From contig NC_135242.1 in assembly GCF_947623445.1 (NCBI RefSeq), positions 20,646,001 to 20,710,000 of the forward strand: DNA of 64,000 nt, given 5' to 3'. Shown in pieces: positions 63,818 to 64,000 of the stretch. Position numbers and translations under genes: made by a program. How positions within the stretch are numbered: the first letter of the stretch is position 1; the number at the start of each line of letters is the position of its first letter. The notes under the pieces were generated by a model, which did no database searches, had not been told where the DNA came from, and saw nothing but the letters and a program-made list of their open reading frames with translations. The stretch is from Clavelina lepadiformis. Lineage: Eukaryota > Chordata > Ascidiacea > Aplousobranchia > Clavelinidae.

Positions 63818-64000
63818 GTAAGAATATCCAAAATCGAACTAAAGTTTGAACTTTGATGCATGCAAATTGTTTTAGTAAAGAGCAACCCTAAGACATTTCA
63901 AACATTCCCACTGCTCTTTTTTTATCCGCGGATACTTCTTATTAATGTTCTCAGATTCTTGGTGTACAGGCTGATTTTACTGGTCACACAACACTCATAG

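Overview
The window looks like animal nuclear DNA. It is AT-rich, genes are split by many GT-AG introns of mostly 70-900 bp, and the gene set is metazoan: a GRIP-domain golgin, an HSPA12-type Hsp70, a LAPTM-like lysosomal membrane protein and secreted chitin-binding proteins. The compact genes and the mix of vertebrate-like housekeeping genes with peritrophin-type chitin-binding genes suggest an invertebrate deuterostome, perhaps an ascidian of the Ciona kind. That organism call is an inference. All gene models were spliced by hand and checked for reading-frame phase; none was searched against a database.

Positions 1-23,860 hold a cluster of secreted proteins that join chitin-binding type-2 (peritrophin-A, CBM14) domains to a hemicentin-type von Willebrand factor A (VWA) domain and a C-terminal Cys-rich plus CBM14 module. 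The first two copies (the minus-strand copy runs off the left edge; the plus-strand one is 5572-8402) are nearly identical and sit head to head in a large inverted repeat. Two longer tandem paralogs follow (10967-17240 and 18829-23858). The number of N-terminal CBM14 domains rises from one to two to three along the cluster. The longer paralogs add a Thr/Ser-rich linker, which in one gene is enlarged by a tandem triplication of a 96-99 nt exon with its intron. They also carry a basic, furin-like site inside the VWA domain. Together they read as a family of extracellular or mucus-layer adhesion proteins able to bind chitin and a metal-dependent partner.

Positions 23,860-38,376 hold one gene with a 5.7 kb first intron: a four-pass LAPTM-like membrane protein (26432-35249). 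A CRE/E-box/TATA promoter lies just upstream of it and a foldback repeat lies in intron 1. Positions 38,377-47,370 (minus) encode a complete 18-exon GCC2 (GCC185) homolog of about 1,840 residues, a trans-Golgi golgin. Positions 47,371-58,939 are mostly intergenic, apart from a small secreted Kazal-like protein (55568-56300, minus). From 58,940 to the right edge lies an HSPA12-like gene with an unusually long N-terminal extension, cut by the window end.

Mobile DNA: five short non-autonomous hAT elements with 8-bp target duplications lie between 36.9 and 62.1 kb. All five duplications carry TA at the centre, the target pattern of the Buster branch. A solo LTR with a 4-bp duplication sits at 9.8 kb. 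The CRE palindrome TGACGTCA occurs about 15 times in 64 kb, far more than chance.
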